From Hemerocallis citrina (lineage: Eukaryota > Streptophyta > Magnoliopsida > Asparagales > Asphodelaceae): a stretch of 64,000 nt of DNA. The notes below the pieces were generated by a model that saw only the letters and a list, made by a program, of their open reading frames with translations, was not told where the DNA came from and ran no database searches. Shown piece after piece: positions 32,473 through 44,105 of the stretch (position 1 is its first letter; every line of letters starts with the position of its first letter). The DNA is taken from positions 1,302,001-1,366,000 of the forward strand of contig JACEHZ010000372.1 of NCBI GenBank assembly GCA_017893485.1, written 5' to 3'. Position numbers and translations under genes: made by a program.

Positions 32473-35231
32473 TGTAGAACCCCGTATTTTCAAATATTAT
32501 TTTTTATATTTGAAAATGAATTTTAATTTATTTTTGGGGATTTAATGAATATTATCAGAAAATTTATCTTTGTACACGTGCAAAACACGTGCAAATGCTT
32601 TTATGAGAAGTGTGAAAATTTAGTTTTTCTTTATGAAAAATCTTTATCTAATATTTGAGATTTAATTAGTATTTTTCCAGATTTTTCTGAAATTTATTGG
32701 AGCTATTTGCAATTTTTGAGAAAGGAAGGACCTTTTTGTAAAATTGACAATTTTAAGGGTTAAAGTGCAAAATGAGATTTCTGGACATTTTGATCAGTAT
32801 CAATTGAGATTTAGAAGTATATTTTCTCTTAAGTCCCAATTTAAATAAATTTTGATGGAATTTTCAAGAATAGAATCATATGTACAAGTTGTATTTTAGA
32901 AAGGATTGTTTTACAAAATTGGGTAAAACCCTAAATCTACTATCCGGCATATTTGAAGGAAATTTCTCCAGCCGTCATTGAGAATATACAGAATTTTGAG
33001 ATCTTGCTTTGGTGGAGGAAGTTTTTCGTGGATCTTCTCTAAATCAAGGTGAGTGACATTTGTTTGTGTTGTGGCTTGATTTTGTGAATGATATAACATT
33101 GTTTGTTTTGATTTATGTGAATGACGTCGTTTAGCTTTATTTTGTCTTATGAATGATATGATCCTCGTATTGTGATGTGAATGTATAAGAACCATTGTTA
33201 TTGTTGGACCATATTTGTGGAACTTATGGATATTGAGTAGATCTTGAGTTATGAAATTATATTGTTTGAAAGCATGTTAAGAATTGATCACGGTTGGGAT
33301 CGGATGGTGAATATCTGGATCTGGAATATACAAATCAGATTTTGAACTTAGTTGTGAAAGGAATTAGTTGTGAGAAACCCTAATGGAAAGATTAGTGATT
33401 ATGGATCTTGAGAATTGAATTTCGACATTTGGGTGATTGAGGAATGTATCCTTGATGGAGATTAATTGAGGTTGATTATTTTGCCTGAGAACGAACTATA
33501 TTACGTGAACAATGAATCTTTAGAACTCCAGTTTGGATTTTGTATTTAGACCTAAAATAAGAGAACTGTAGGCCGACAGTCGACTGGCCATCTATGCAGT
33601 CGACTGGTACGACTCTACTGATGCACCTTCAGTCCTTGGAAAAGCGTTCTGGATAGTCGACTTGACTCTTAGCAGTCGACTGATCCACTGAGATTTATTT
33701 TTGTAAAATGTGTTCTGGACAGTCGACCTAGACTACTGTCAGTCGACTGGTCTACTGAGAAATATTTTGTTCAGTCCTTTTCGGGACAGTCGACCATTAA
33801 TTTTTTTAAGTCGACTGTTATGACTTAGTTTATTTTTCATAAAATTTTGGATATTTGATCTCTGGACAGGCGACTGGTCTACGTTACAGTCGACTGGTAC
33901 TGATGGATCTTTGTAATCTTTAAGTGTTATTTCGAATGATTGGTTTTCAGATTATTCAGTCTACATTTGATCTTTGGTTCAGTATTTGATTTTGAGATAT
34001 TCAGTATTTGATTTTGAGATATTCAGTATTTGATTTTGAGGTATTCAGTTATGAATATGATTTTGAGATATTCAGTTGAGCCACTCTTGTTGGTGGAATT
34101 TGTTTAGACTTTTGAGTTTGAGTCTCTAGAGGTAGGTGACCCTAGTATACCGGTGTTGAGATATTTGTTGAGTTATTTTGTTGAGGCCCGTTGAGGCATT
34201 TCAGTTATTGAGTTTTCAGTTATCCCGGTAGGGTACACCGACTCTAGGAGATTTTGTTGAGTAATTCAGTAACCCAAAAACAATAAGGACAGGCATTAGT
34301 AGTGTTATGACGAATGGGAACATGAGTTATGCACCTCAGTATGACTTTAGATGCGAGACTTAATCTCCTGAATTATCCAAGTAATTTACTTGAGATGTGA
34401 GACTTATCTCCGGAATTATCCAGGTAGATTACCTGAGATGTGAGATATTTCTCCGGAATTATCCAGGTAATTACTTGAGATGTGGGATTGATCTCCGGAA
34501 TGATCAAGGTCGAGGCGACGCTTGTGGGGTATTCATGTGATGATGCGTTTATGTCTAGATGTGAGATGATCTCCGGAATTATCCAAGTGGTCACTTGAGA
34601 GGTGGGATCAATCACGGAATTATCGGACATGGGCTAATCCTCATAGTCTATCTTTATCTCTTAGTAATCATCGTAGTCTGCATATAGCATTTGTGTTTTC
34701 TTGACTCCTTTTCATGCCTTTGGTTTTTCTGATTTCCACACTTAACATTTGGTTTTCGTATCACCTGTTTTCACTTCTTGTTACTTCTTATTTTGGTATA
34801 TTTGGTTTACTACCTTTTGTTGAGAATATTATGATTTATGTTCATTTATGTTGTTTGTTTGGTTTTATGTCACTCACACCATTTATGGTTGACCCCGTTA
34901 GTTTTGGGGGTTAGGGACTCTCTCTAGCCTCACATGTTGCAGGTTAATGCTTAGAGTTGGAGATGGAATGCTTAAGTTGGTTTTGAGACATATTTGACAC
35001 ATAAGAGATTTGTGTACATTTGTATTAGTTGTGTTGAGACAAATTGGTATTGTAAATAAAGAAAATTATGAGTTGAGTTTCTTTGAATTCCGCTGTGATT
35101 TGTAATAATTGTTGTAATAAAAGTTGAAAACTTTAGTGGTGTTGTTTGTGTTATTATTACAATTGAAGTGGATTGCTGGGAATGTGCCACGTATTTTCTA
35201 AGCTCTTATATTAGAAATTCAGGGCGCTACA
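32473..35231 (+). repeat. Chromovirus 3' LTR
   Basis: 2,759 bp, the same length as the 5' LTR, with about 19 differences. Followed by TSD TAAAC. It ends CAGGGCGCTACA with one change from the 5' copy. Confidence 0.95.
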
Positions 35232-35236
35232 TAAAC

Positions 35237-36339
35237 GAATTATTAGCACTATTTAATTCTAACAACAATTTTATTGGAGATAGAAATTTATTGTCAAAAG
35301 CTATAATATAACTTATCAAAATAAATATTTAATCCTTAGCACTTAGCCAAAACAGTTGTTCAATTTGAATTTAATTAAACAACGGTTAACAAGGTCTTAA
35401 ACTTTAACAATTAGCAACAACAAATAATTAAAATATATATGCAGGTAAAGAACTTATCTTTAATTTCAGATATGATCCATTCCAGTTGAATCATATATGG
35501 ATCTTGTATAAACAACATCCTCACTGCCTATACTATCTCCAAAAATTTTATCCACATATAGTATTGTGCTTTCTTCTTCTAATTGTTATATTCAGAAATA
35601 TCGAACGTCTCTAATTCGGAATCTTGTATGCTCGATTCAGTTTTTCCATATTGAGGAAGAAACAGTAAATTTCAAAATCTAGAGGGTTTATTCTGAATAA
35701 TTACTACTAGCATAAATTCAGTAAAAGAAAGAGTTTTTCTGTAAAACTGCATAGTAAACAATAAAATAGAAATTTAAATAAATAAAGTGGCACATCTCTT
35801 AAAGTTTAGAATGGCTCAAATCTTGTTTTAAATCAAGGCGCAATGGAGAGTTAGATCTGAATCGGAAGCAAGTAGCTTAGATCCCATCCTCAGCCAAACA
35901 TGAAAATCCAACACCCTAGATAATCAGATAGCACTAGATCTAATCAAGAAAAGGTGCTACAGTGGAGAAGTGGATAAGTCAGGCGGCTGCGATTGATCCC
36001 CTCCTATCTCCGAACAGGGAACAACAAATCCTGAGCGAATTGGAATGATGTGTTTGGATCCGAAAAGGATCAGATCCTATTCCGAATCACCAAACAGGGA
36101 AACCCACCATTCAAAAAATTGGATCTGAGCAGATCCATATCCCGAGCTCTGTGTACTCGGGAATGAGGAGAAGTGGTTCGCAGCGGGTGTGGAGGCTGGT
36201 GGCAGCCGTGGAAGTGGCTTGCGGCAATGTGGATACGGAGGCGGCGCCCACCAGCGATGACGACGGATACCGATGAACGGTCAACTTCACTAATCTTTCT
36301 TTATTAATCTAAAAAATATTAATTAAAATATCTCAAGAT
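35237..36339. other. Non-coding DNA with an unexplained GC-rich island
   Basis: 35237-35950 is AT-rich with nothing recognisable. About 35960-36290 is distinctly richer in GC and on the minus strand looks like a plant 5' leader or exon (it contains ACAGGGAAACCCACC-type blocks and GGATCCGAA direct repeats). No open frame is long enough to name. It may be part of the old copia element or a captured gene piece. Confidence 0.4.
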
Positions 36340-36618
36340 TGTTAAAGATTATGAGGGTAATCATAAGAGAAATTAGGGCTAATATCCTAGACTAAGGTGC
36401 TTGAGATATTTACCCTAGGTATCAAGATTGAAATACCTAGACTACTATCACAAGCCAGTATTTATAGGATAAATAATGGTTTGGGTACTGTGTTCTCAAC
36501 CCATTCAACCCGCGGTCCGATATCCATACAATTAGTACGTGTAACACACGTGTTACCCATATAATAATATTACACATAATATTATTCATATAGTGAAAAT
36601 ATACCTATATATCCAACA
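36340..36618 (-). repeat. Copia-type LTR related to 18622-18915
   Basis: Same family as the LTR at 18622 (shared blocks AATCCTAG-type, CACAAGCCAGTATTTATAGG, ATATATCCAACA). It has no recognisable polypurine tract or primer site on either side and no TSD, so it could be a solo LTR or the decayed 5' LTR of the same element. Confidence 0.6.
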
Positions 36619-36893
36619 GTTTATAGCTCCATTTAGATGGCTCATTTCTTTTTTAGTCAGTATTGACTCATACCGTGGTTTTGGATTTCATTCTGTCAAA
36701 ATAGTCTTTTTTACCATAGCAAATTTATTCTCTTCTAGACGTGATAAGGCAATGCATGGATCCGAGTTATGCTTGGAATGAAATAAATTCCGAATCCGCT
36801 TTTTCTACGAATTTGGAAGCTATAAGTAATGCAACTATGAATCTTTTGGAGAGTTAATTCCTGGCTAAGGATGAATGCTAGTAGCATGCTTAA
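36619..36893. other. Spacer, no gene seen
   Basis: AT-rich unique sequence between two copia-derived units; no recognisable feature. Confidence 0.4.
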
Positions 36894-37589
36894 AGTTAAG
36901 ATTTCTTGCTGAGTTTTGTGACAATTGATCCAATGAACAAACCACCCAGCAATAGTAGATCAAACCAAACATACAAAAGCACACAATTTTGTCCTGGTTT
37001 TGGTGAACCTTAATCTGGGAAAGAAATAACCGAGATATTATTCATCTAGAGAAGATAAAAGAGTTGCAGTCACTCTCACCAAAAACCTATCTATTTTTCA
37101 AGCTTCACTATAAGATAATCTGGTGTTTACAATGAAAACTCTCAATGAAGAACTAGTTCTTTTGTCGGCGCTCTTCTTCATTGAGACCTTTACATTGATA
37201 TATATAGAGATCTTGAGAAACCCCTAGGTTTTGATACAATAACTGTTCGATGTTCCTGAAGAGATAAACATACGATAAGAGCTGTATGATCTAACATTGG
37301 AAAAGAAGTTGGGCATCAATCAGATCACCAAGACCCGATACTCATCTACTACCGCTGCACAGTTGCGGTCGACTACCCTATGCAGCGGTCGACTGCCCAA
37401 AGTGACAGTCAACTGCAATGGTTCCAAAACCATCTAGAGAGCAACCCGACTATTGCAGTCAACTACCTAAACAATGTAGTCGACTGCAATCTGTCCCTTA
37501 TTGTTTTTGTTGTTGTTGTTGGTCCCTTCTTCTTTAACGTCGCTTCGAACCTTTTTCCATCTTCACTTGTCTTCTCTTCTCATCAAACA

Positions 37590-38261
37590 TAGTATGCAAG
37601 ACATAAACCGAGCAATCTCTACCTTGGATTGCATACCCATGCTTCCACACCTATGTGATTAATCACTTCTAAACTCTTTTATTTTTCTCTTGCAAACAAT
37701 CCGGTTCGGTGGTTTATTCTGCTAGTTGAATCTACATTCATCTGTTTTCCTCTAATCGTATACCCTCTTCAAGGGCATACCCCAGTAGGCATCAAACAGG
37801 AGGCACCAATCTCCTCACGATCTTCACCTACTCTGTGGCACTCTCCACCTCCCGACGAAATTCGAATGTTGTAGTCTCGCTTTGGTAATTCTAGTGACAA
37901 CAAACTAAATAATGCTTTAGGAACACCTGGCTTAGAAACATTTTGCCAAGATTTTTCATTCTCACAAAGCTTGTAGAGTTTGTGCTGACTCTGCCCAATC
38001 CCCATCTTTCCCTTCATCATGACTTTCCCAAACTGTCAAAACTCCACCGCGAGCTATGTACTTGCAACCCGAGCATCTGGAGTTCCCAAGGATATCAAGT
38101 TCCGTTTCATCAATGGAATATGCATGATCTTTTCTAGTGTGAACCCTTTACATCCAGTGTCTCCAACAAAACTGTTCCCCCACCCACTCTTCACAAATCT
38201 CACCAGTCCATGTTCTCAGATAACGACCTATTATTGACTTGTAAGTAGAAAACATCTCCCT
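37590..38261 (-). other. Remaining internal sequence of the short copia element
   Basis: No RT, RNase H or integrase motif was found. A minus-strand frame at 37769-38020 has no recognisable domain. It is probably decayed or rearranged internal sequence. Confidence 0.4.
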
Positions 38262-38636
38262 TTAGTAGCAAATATAAGATCTTTCTGAATCAAGAAACCA
38301 GCCAAAATCCACATCTAAAGAACTTGAATCAGAAAGTAAGTCTAAGTTATCACTTGATTTAGTGGCATTGACTACGTTGGCACCCCTCTGACTCAACCTC
38401 TTACGTAAATCTCTCTTGTAATGCATAATCACTTTGCAATATTGGCAACATACCACACCCTTACGCACACTATCCCTTCCTATTGAAGTATCACCATCTG
38501 CCGCCATGCAACTCATAGAAGGAGCCCTGGATTTCTGAGTTTTCTTCATAATTTCATCTTCCATCAAGCCCTTGATCACACCGACCATCGTAGGACTATC
38601 ATTGATAGATTTTTCGTGTAGCATGGTGATTATCAA
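38262..38636 (-). pseudogene. gag: Copia gag 3' part running into the start of protease
   Basis: The minus-strand frame contains a zinc-knuckle remnant, CQYCKVIMHYKRDL, in which the last Cys is replaced by Leu. About 60 residues on it has WFLDSERSY, which corresponds to the copia protease start WxLDSGAS with the Gly-Ala changed, so the protease site is also destroyed. Upstream gag sequence continues to about 39130 without an open frame. It belongs to the short element 36894-39834. No protein downstream of the protease start is recognisable. Confidence 0.7.
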
Positions 38637-39834
38637 ATGCCCGTATCAATCTAGAAGTGAATATGTCAAGTTAAAAGCTTTATTCTCTTCAGTTAAATCA
38701 TCCGCATCTATCACCCTCAGTTCAGATAACACCCTTTTGAACTCCAAAATATGATTTTGAAGACTGGTATCTTCCTTCATTAAGAAAAAAAATAGCTTTC
38801 TCTTCTAGTACATATGATCCAGTTTTGACGATCCCGAGTAGTCAATTTAGAGTTTGGCCCACATACTCGCCAGTACTTTTCTCCACAAGAAAATTACATT
38901 TGACTTCATCCGCCAATTGCAGCCGGATTAAACTCAAGACTTTCAAACAAATCTCATCCCACTTCTTCTACTTCATGTCAGTTGGCTTCCCTTTATCTCC
39001 ATCTACGTTATGATGCCAGCCCTTTTGAACCAGTACGATGTACATGTCCACCTTCTAGTGATTAAAGTTGATCTTATCCTCGAACTGCTTGATCTTCGTG
39101 AAACCTGGATCTGTCATCTTCTCCAAGGAACTCTAGAAACCGCTTTCTACAACCTAACACTTTGATACCACTTGTTATGATTTCTTGTTGAATTTTGCGA
39201 TCGATCCAATGAACAAACCACCAAGCAATAGTAGATCACACCAAACACACAAAAGCACACAATTTTATCCTGGTATGGGCGAACCCTAATTCGGGGGGGG
39301 GGGGGAGAAATACTCGAGATATTATTGAACTAGACAAGATACAAGAGTAACAACCACTCTCACCAAGAACTTATTTATCTCTCAAGCCCCACTAGAAATA
39401 ATTAGTTGTTTACAATAAAAACTCTCAATGAATTACTCGTTCTTTTGCTAGCTCTCTTCTTCATTGAGACCTGTACAATGTATATATAGATATCTAGATA
39501 AACCCTGGGTTTAATCTGGATACAATAACCGTTCGATGTTCATGAAGAGATAACCATATGATAAGAGTCGTGTGATCTAACAATGGGGAAGAAGTTGGGC
39601 TTCAATCAGATCACCCAATACCCATCTATTACCGCTGCACAGTTATGGTCGATTGTCCAAAGTGACAGTCGATTGCAATGGTTCCAAAACCATCCAGAGA
39701 GAAACCTGATTAATGCGGTTGAATGCCTAAACAATGCAGTCAATTACAATCTACACCTACTTGTTTTTGATGCTACTATTGCTCCATTCTTCTTCAACAT
39801 CGTTTTAAACCATCTTCTTGACATAAACTCAACA

Positions 39835-40172
39835 CTTAACACATGCAAGTCGGATGAGAAGTGGTGTTTTCAGGGGGGAATGGATGAGTAACGCGAAAGA
39901 ACATGCCATTGGGAGGGGAACAACAACCGGAAATGGTTGGTAATACTCCGTAAGCCGTAAGCTGAGGAGCAAAAGGAGGAATCTACATGAGGACGGGCTG
40001 GCGTCTGATTAGCTAGTTGGTGTAGCAATTCCTTAATAAGGCATTGATCATTAGTCGGTCCAAGAGGATTCGGTCACACTGGGACTAGACATGGCCCACA
40101 CTCCTACGTGATGCAGCAGTGGGAAATTTTCTGCAATGGGCAAAAGCTTGGCGGAGCAATGCCGTTGGAGGT
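39835..40172 (+). pseudogene. rrn16: Plastid 16S rRNA fragment (NUPT), copy 1
   Basis: Begins CTTAACACATGCAAGTCGG and contains the plastid-type landmarks GAAGTGGTG, GAGTAACGCG, GAGGAGCAAAAGGAGGAAT, GTCTGATTAGCTAGTTGGTG and CACACTGGGACT, up to AGCAATGCCG. This is the 5' part of chloroplast 16S rRNA carrying many substitutions, largely C-to-T or G-to-A, plus a GCCGTAA micro-duplication. It is a nuclear copy, not functional rDNA, and lies directly against a copia LTR. Confidence 0.9.
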
Positions 40173-40694
40173 AGAGGTAGAGATATTATTGAACTAGACA
40201 AGATACAAGAGTAACAACCACTCTCACCAAGAACTTATTTATCTCTCAAGCCCCACTAGAAATAATTAGTTGTTTACAATAAAAACTCTCAATGAATTAC
40301 TCGTTCTTTTGCTAGCGCTCTTCTTCATTGAGACCTGTACAATGTATATATAGATATCTAGATAAACCCTGGGTTTAATCTGGATACAACCGTTCGATGT
40401 TCATGAAGAGATAACCATATGATAAGAGTCGTGTGATCTAACAATAGGGAAGAAGTTGGGCTTCAATCAGATCACTAAGACCCAATACCCATCTGTTACC
40501 GCTGCACAGTTATGGTCGATTGTCCAAAGTGACAGTCGATTGCAATGGTTCCAAAACCATCCAGAGAGAAACCTGATTAATGCGGTTGAATGCCTAAACA
40601 ATGCAGTCAATTACAATCTACACCTACTTGTTTTCGATGCTACTATTGCTCCATTCTTCTTCAACATCGTTTTAAACCATCTTCTTGACATAAA
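40173..40694 (-). repeat. Second, partial copy of the copia LTR
   Basis: From GAGATATTATTGAACTAGAC onward the sequence repeats 39318-39834 almost base for base, including the junction with 16S. The breakpoint is inside 16S copy 1 (GAGGTAGAG next to GTAGAGATATT). Confidence 0.85.
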
Positions 40695-41247
40695 CTCAAC
40701 ACTTAACACATGCAAGTCGGATGAGAAGTGGTGTTTCCAGGGGGGAATGGATGAGTAACGCGTAAGAACATGCCATTGGGAGGGGAACAACAACCGGAAA
40801 TGGTTGGTAATACTCCGTAAGCCGTAAGCTGAGGAGCAAAAGGAGGAATCTACATGAGGACGGGCTGGCGTCTGATTAGCTAGTTGGTGTAGCAATTCCT
40901 TAATAAGGCGTTGATCATTAGCCGGTCCAAGAGGATTCGGTCACACTGGGACTAGACATGGCCCACACTCCTACGTGATGCAGCAGTGGGAAATTTTCTG
41001 CAATGGGCAAAAGCTTGGCGGAGCAATGCCGTTGGAGGTAGAGGGTACTAGTCGTGAACTTCTTATCTCTGAGAAGTAGAAATGATAGTATTTGAGGAAT
41101 AAGCATCAGATAACTATGTGCCAACAACGCTGTAAGACAGAGGATGCAAGCGTTATCCAGAATGATTGGGCGTGAAGTGTTTGTAGGTGTTTTTCAAGTC
41201 CATTATCAAATCTCAGGGCTCAACCATGGATAAGCAGTGAAAATTAC
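40695..41247 (+). pseudogene. rrn16: Plastid 16S rRNA fragment (NUPT), copy 2
   Basis: Repeats copy 1 with few differences and continues further into 16S: AGACAGAGGATGCAAGCGTT, GAATGATTGGGCGT and CAGGGCTCAACC are plastid 16S landmarks downstream of where copy 1 stops. It ends near CAGTGAAAATTAC. Copy 2 must therefore represent the longer original and copy 1 the duplicated, truncated one. Confidence 0.9.
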
Positions 41248-41686
41248 ATTGTACTTTAATATATATTTTTCTCGAAAGTAGGTTCAATGTATCAAAAGTT
41301 TCATAATAATCCGCTTCGGTCTCAAATTCATCATTTTCTGAGTTGATCAAGGGACTAATATGGAAATATCGATTGTGAGGGATTAATATGAAATTTCAAT
41401 ACTTGTTGAGGACTTATGAGGAAATATGTCATTTTATTTTTGTTTTATGATTATTATCATTCTTTCAACAAGGTTGTAGCCCCCTCTATATATTTAGCAT
41501 AAAGATGAAGGGAAATGATAACGGCCAATCTTTCTCCCATTAGTAAATAGGCTGATTGCTGGACTCTATGGTCGTGGCCTTTTAATTTGTTGCACACCAT
41601 TTTAACCTACTTATTGAGCTCCCTTCCCTATTCTAACTGTGAGACAATTTTTTTTTTTGGTAAAGACCAGAGCTACAAATGTTACA
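41248..41686. other. AT-rich spacer, no gene seen
   Basis: Unique-looking AT-rich sequence with a T run near 41648; no supported feature. Confidence 0.4.
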
Positions 41687-41904
41687 GGTGAAATCAGGGC
41701 CGACCCTGATATGTAGGCGGGCAAGGCGGCCGCCTCGGGCCCCCGCAGAATTTGCCATTTTTGGGCCCCCGATTTCAAACTTTCCTTGTAAATATAGGCA
41801 CGCGTTTCGCGCGTAATTTTTTTTTTTTTTATATGGGGCGGGGGGGTCCCATTTCGGAAGTTCGCCTAGGGCCCCCGGAACTCAGGGCCGGCCCTGGGTG
41901 AAAT
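41687..41904. mobile_element. hAT-type MITE
   Basis: The element is 41695-41896 (202 bp), with ends CAGGGCCGACCCTG and CAGGGCCGGCCCTG, flanked by a perfect 8-bp TSD, GGTGAAAT, at 41687-41694 and 41897-41904. An 8-bp TSD and a CAGGG terminus are marks of hAT elements. It is GC-rich with G and C runs and no coding capacity. Confidence 0.9.
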
Positions 41905-42367
41905 ATAATTAGTCTCTTCTTTAGTCACCTTGCCTACATTAAACTGCCCATTTTACTTGGGTTTTACCCACCACTTTTGGATCCATCATTCCCAAAATAG
42001 GTAATTAATTAATGAGAATAAGGAGGCTAGGATGTTACCTATAAGCTTAGTTAGAAAAATTTCAAATTGTTAGATGTAATCTACATTTTAAAAAGTAACA
42101 GTGAACAAAATTTTAAATAAATTCGAAGAGATTAACCATTTATCATGCGATGGAAAATTTGATATTTTATAAACGGTCTAAAATTACTCTATTTTAGGTC
42201 ACATCGTCGAAATCATTTCTTTGTACACAAATAGTTATTAAATAGTTATTGTAATTTTAATCGCATCTAACAGTTAAAATTTTTATTTTGAATGGTCAGA
42301 TATGGGTATGGAGATATCTTCCTATCTAAATTAGCTGGGATAACTACCTAACCTCTTATTCTCTTAA
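41905..42367. other. AT-rich spacer, no gene seen
   Basis: No recognisable feature between the hAT MITE and the Helitron. Confidence 0.4.
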
Positions 42368-42867
42368 CTAGTATAATGCACGTGCGATGCACGCGTACAT
42401 AAAGCATATTCACATGACTTGAAAACTTGAAACAAAAAAAATAACAACCATATTTTGTGCAAGGGCAATAATTTTAAACAAAATAAGTTCAGCATGAGAG
42501 AGTCAACAATCTTTGGCTAGAACAGCTAAAATTGAATCAGAAACATAAGCAAACATACGCAACCATAATTGATCTTATTCTACATATCTCTTATTCTTAG
42601 ATTGCATGTTTGGGGTTCTCTTTTGGAGTTGAGATAACTACAATTATCCCACTCAGAAAGTTGAGATGCCCCAAAGCTAAATGCCCATGGAATTTACCAA
42701 ACGCCTCATAAAACTACTATCACAGTATCTTTGTTGTATTCCTTTATATAGTGTCACTTACTCCTGATCGTGCAGTAATAATTAGATAATAGAGCTTCCC
42801 TATGAAGTGAATTTGTTGAAATTTGATAGACTTCCTTATCTGGTTTTGTACTCTCCATTGGAGTTAC

Positions 42868-43218
42868 AGGATACTGCAGTTCAGTCTAAAGTTACCCATA
42901 AAGTCTATTTTGATATAAGCATCAGGAAGGAAAGTCCTGTTGGTAGGATTGTGATAGATCTTTTTGGCGATGATGTGCCTAAGACAGCAGAAAACTTCAG
43001 GGCACTTTGTACAGGTTGAGTACTAAAATTCATTATCACTTACAGTATGGATTGGTATATTCCTTGTGTTTGTCTATGAAATCTTTTTTAGTTATTGAAC
43101 TGTGTCTATATATTTCTTTTTAGCCAGGTGAAAAGGGCTTTGGGTACAAAGGATCGGCATTTCACCGTGTCATCAAAAGATTTCATGATCCAGGGCGCGG
43201 ATTTCACACAGGGCAATG
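42868..43218 (+). pseudogene. Captured chloroplast cyclophilin (CYP20-2-like) gene fragment
   Basis: Peptidyl-prolyl cis-trans isomerase fragment. The first exon piece (to 43014) encodes [29 protein letters not shown] and [11 protein letters not shown] 113-bp GT-AG intron (43015-43127) follows, then an exon with EKGFGYKGSAFHRVI. One extra A in the run at 43175-43178 shifts the frame just before the residues that would complete the active-site block. After GGCAAT (43215) a GT suggests the next intron donor. The residues fit the thylakoid-lumen type CYP20-2 better than cytosolic cyclophilins (inference from memory). The transit peptide, the C-terminal half and the rest of the gene are missing. 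The retained intron shows genomic capture and not reverse transcription. Confidence 0.8.
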
Positions 43219-44061
43219 TGCATACTCTGAATTAGTATTTATTGTATTTTTTTGGCTGTTCTGTTAGTATTTCATGCTGCATTGTTAACACTTGATAATT
43301 TGGTGGAATCCATTATTTACGTGGAAATATAAGGTCTTTGGTGTAAACTGTAAGGTAAATCTTTGTTCCAATAATAGATCACTGCAAAGTTTTGTAACTC
43401 CAACCTCTTAAAATCAGTAAAGAACTAAAAAGATCATACCTTGGCAGAGATGTACCAACACATTGTTTATCCTGCGTGAAAGCTTAGTGTAGATATTTGA
43501 GGGTTTTTTTGTATACGCCTAACACCTCACACCACACCCCGACAAAACACACTATGTCATTGAAGTTGATAAACTGCGAGCCTTTCATTCGTTTGATCTA
43601 ATTTGTCATTAACTCTTCATATGCTAATATAGAAGTGGTATTTTTGTAGAGTAAGCTTAACCCATTTTTTTCCTTTAATTTGAATTTCCTTTAAGATTGT
43701 GAAGGGGTAATGACTTTTCCAAGTACATTAAAATGCATGGAAAACTAAAATATACTAAAAATCTCAAATCACAATTTTGATCTTATTAGCTGCAAGAACT
43801 CCATGATGAGACAATAATTTATGATCCACAGTATTGGTCTTAATAGCATGCATAGTACAATCTAAGAATAAGAGATATGCAGAATAAGATTAATCATGAA
43901 ATCATCTTCATACTCAAGCAAAGTCATAATATAAACCAAAATTAATTCAAAAAAAAAAACAAAAAAAAAATGATGATTGGGCTTACCTTTGAACTGAAGC
44001 CAAATCCACTTAGCCAAACGTTTGAGAAAGAAATAGGAAGAAGAGCGATCTGTAAGTAAAT

Positions 44062-44105
<44 letters not shown>

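Larger units (their letters stand above)
24748..35236 (+). mobile_element. Ty3/gypsy chromovirus, Tekay/Del type, recently inserted
   Basis: The element proper is 24753-35231 (10,479 bp) with a perfect 5-bp TSD, TAAAC, at 24748-24752 and 35232-35236. The LTRs are both 2,759 bp and differ at about 19 positions by eye (0.7 percent), much less than Tat1. Internal order: tRNA-Met-type primer site, gag with two zinc knuckles, a likely intron, protease, RT, RNase H, integrase, chromodomain, polypurine tract. The C-terminal chromodomain identifies a chromovirus; long LTRs and the domain form suggest Tekay/Del. It carries a short coding deletion and several nonsense codons despite its youth. Confidence 0.95.
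36894..39834 (-). mobile_element. Short gag-only copia element (minus strand), right LTR truncated
   Basis: The left LTR-like copy is about 36894-37589 (3' LTR). The right copy begins at 39173 and shares long blocks with it (CCAATGAACAAACCACC, CTCTTCTTCATTGAGACC, CAATGGTTCCAAAACCATC). On the minus strand, TGGTATCAAAGTG follows the right LTR and is a primer-site variant, fixing the orientation. Only gag and the first residues of protease remain between them (1.6 kb), so RT and integrase are absent. The right LTR stops about 30 bp short of its end, where plastid 16S sequence begins. Confidence 0.65.

Noticed and set aside
24753..35231. The two 2.76-kb repeats as a segmental duplication or assembly artefact
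   Set aside because: They are bounded by a TSD, a primer site and a polypurine tract in the right places, so they are LTRs.
39835..41247. 16S rDNA as bacterial contamination or as functional rRNA
   Set aside because: Landmarks are plastid-type, the sequence is partial and heavily mutated, and it is fused to a plant copia LTR that is duplicated with it.
42868..43218. Processed (reverse-transcribed) cyclophilin pseudogene
   Set aside because: It keeps an intron and the donor of the next one, and there is no poly(A) tail.
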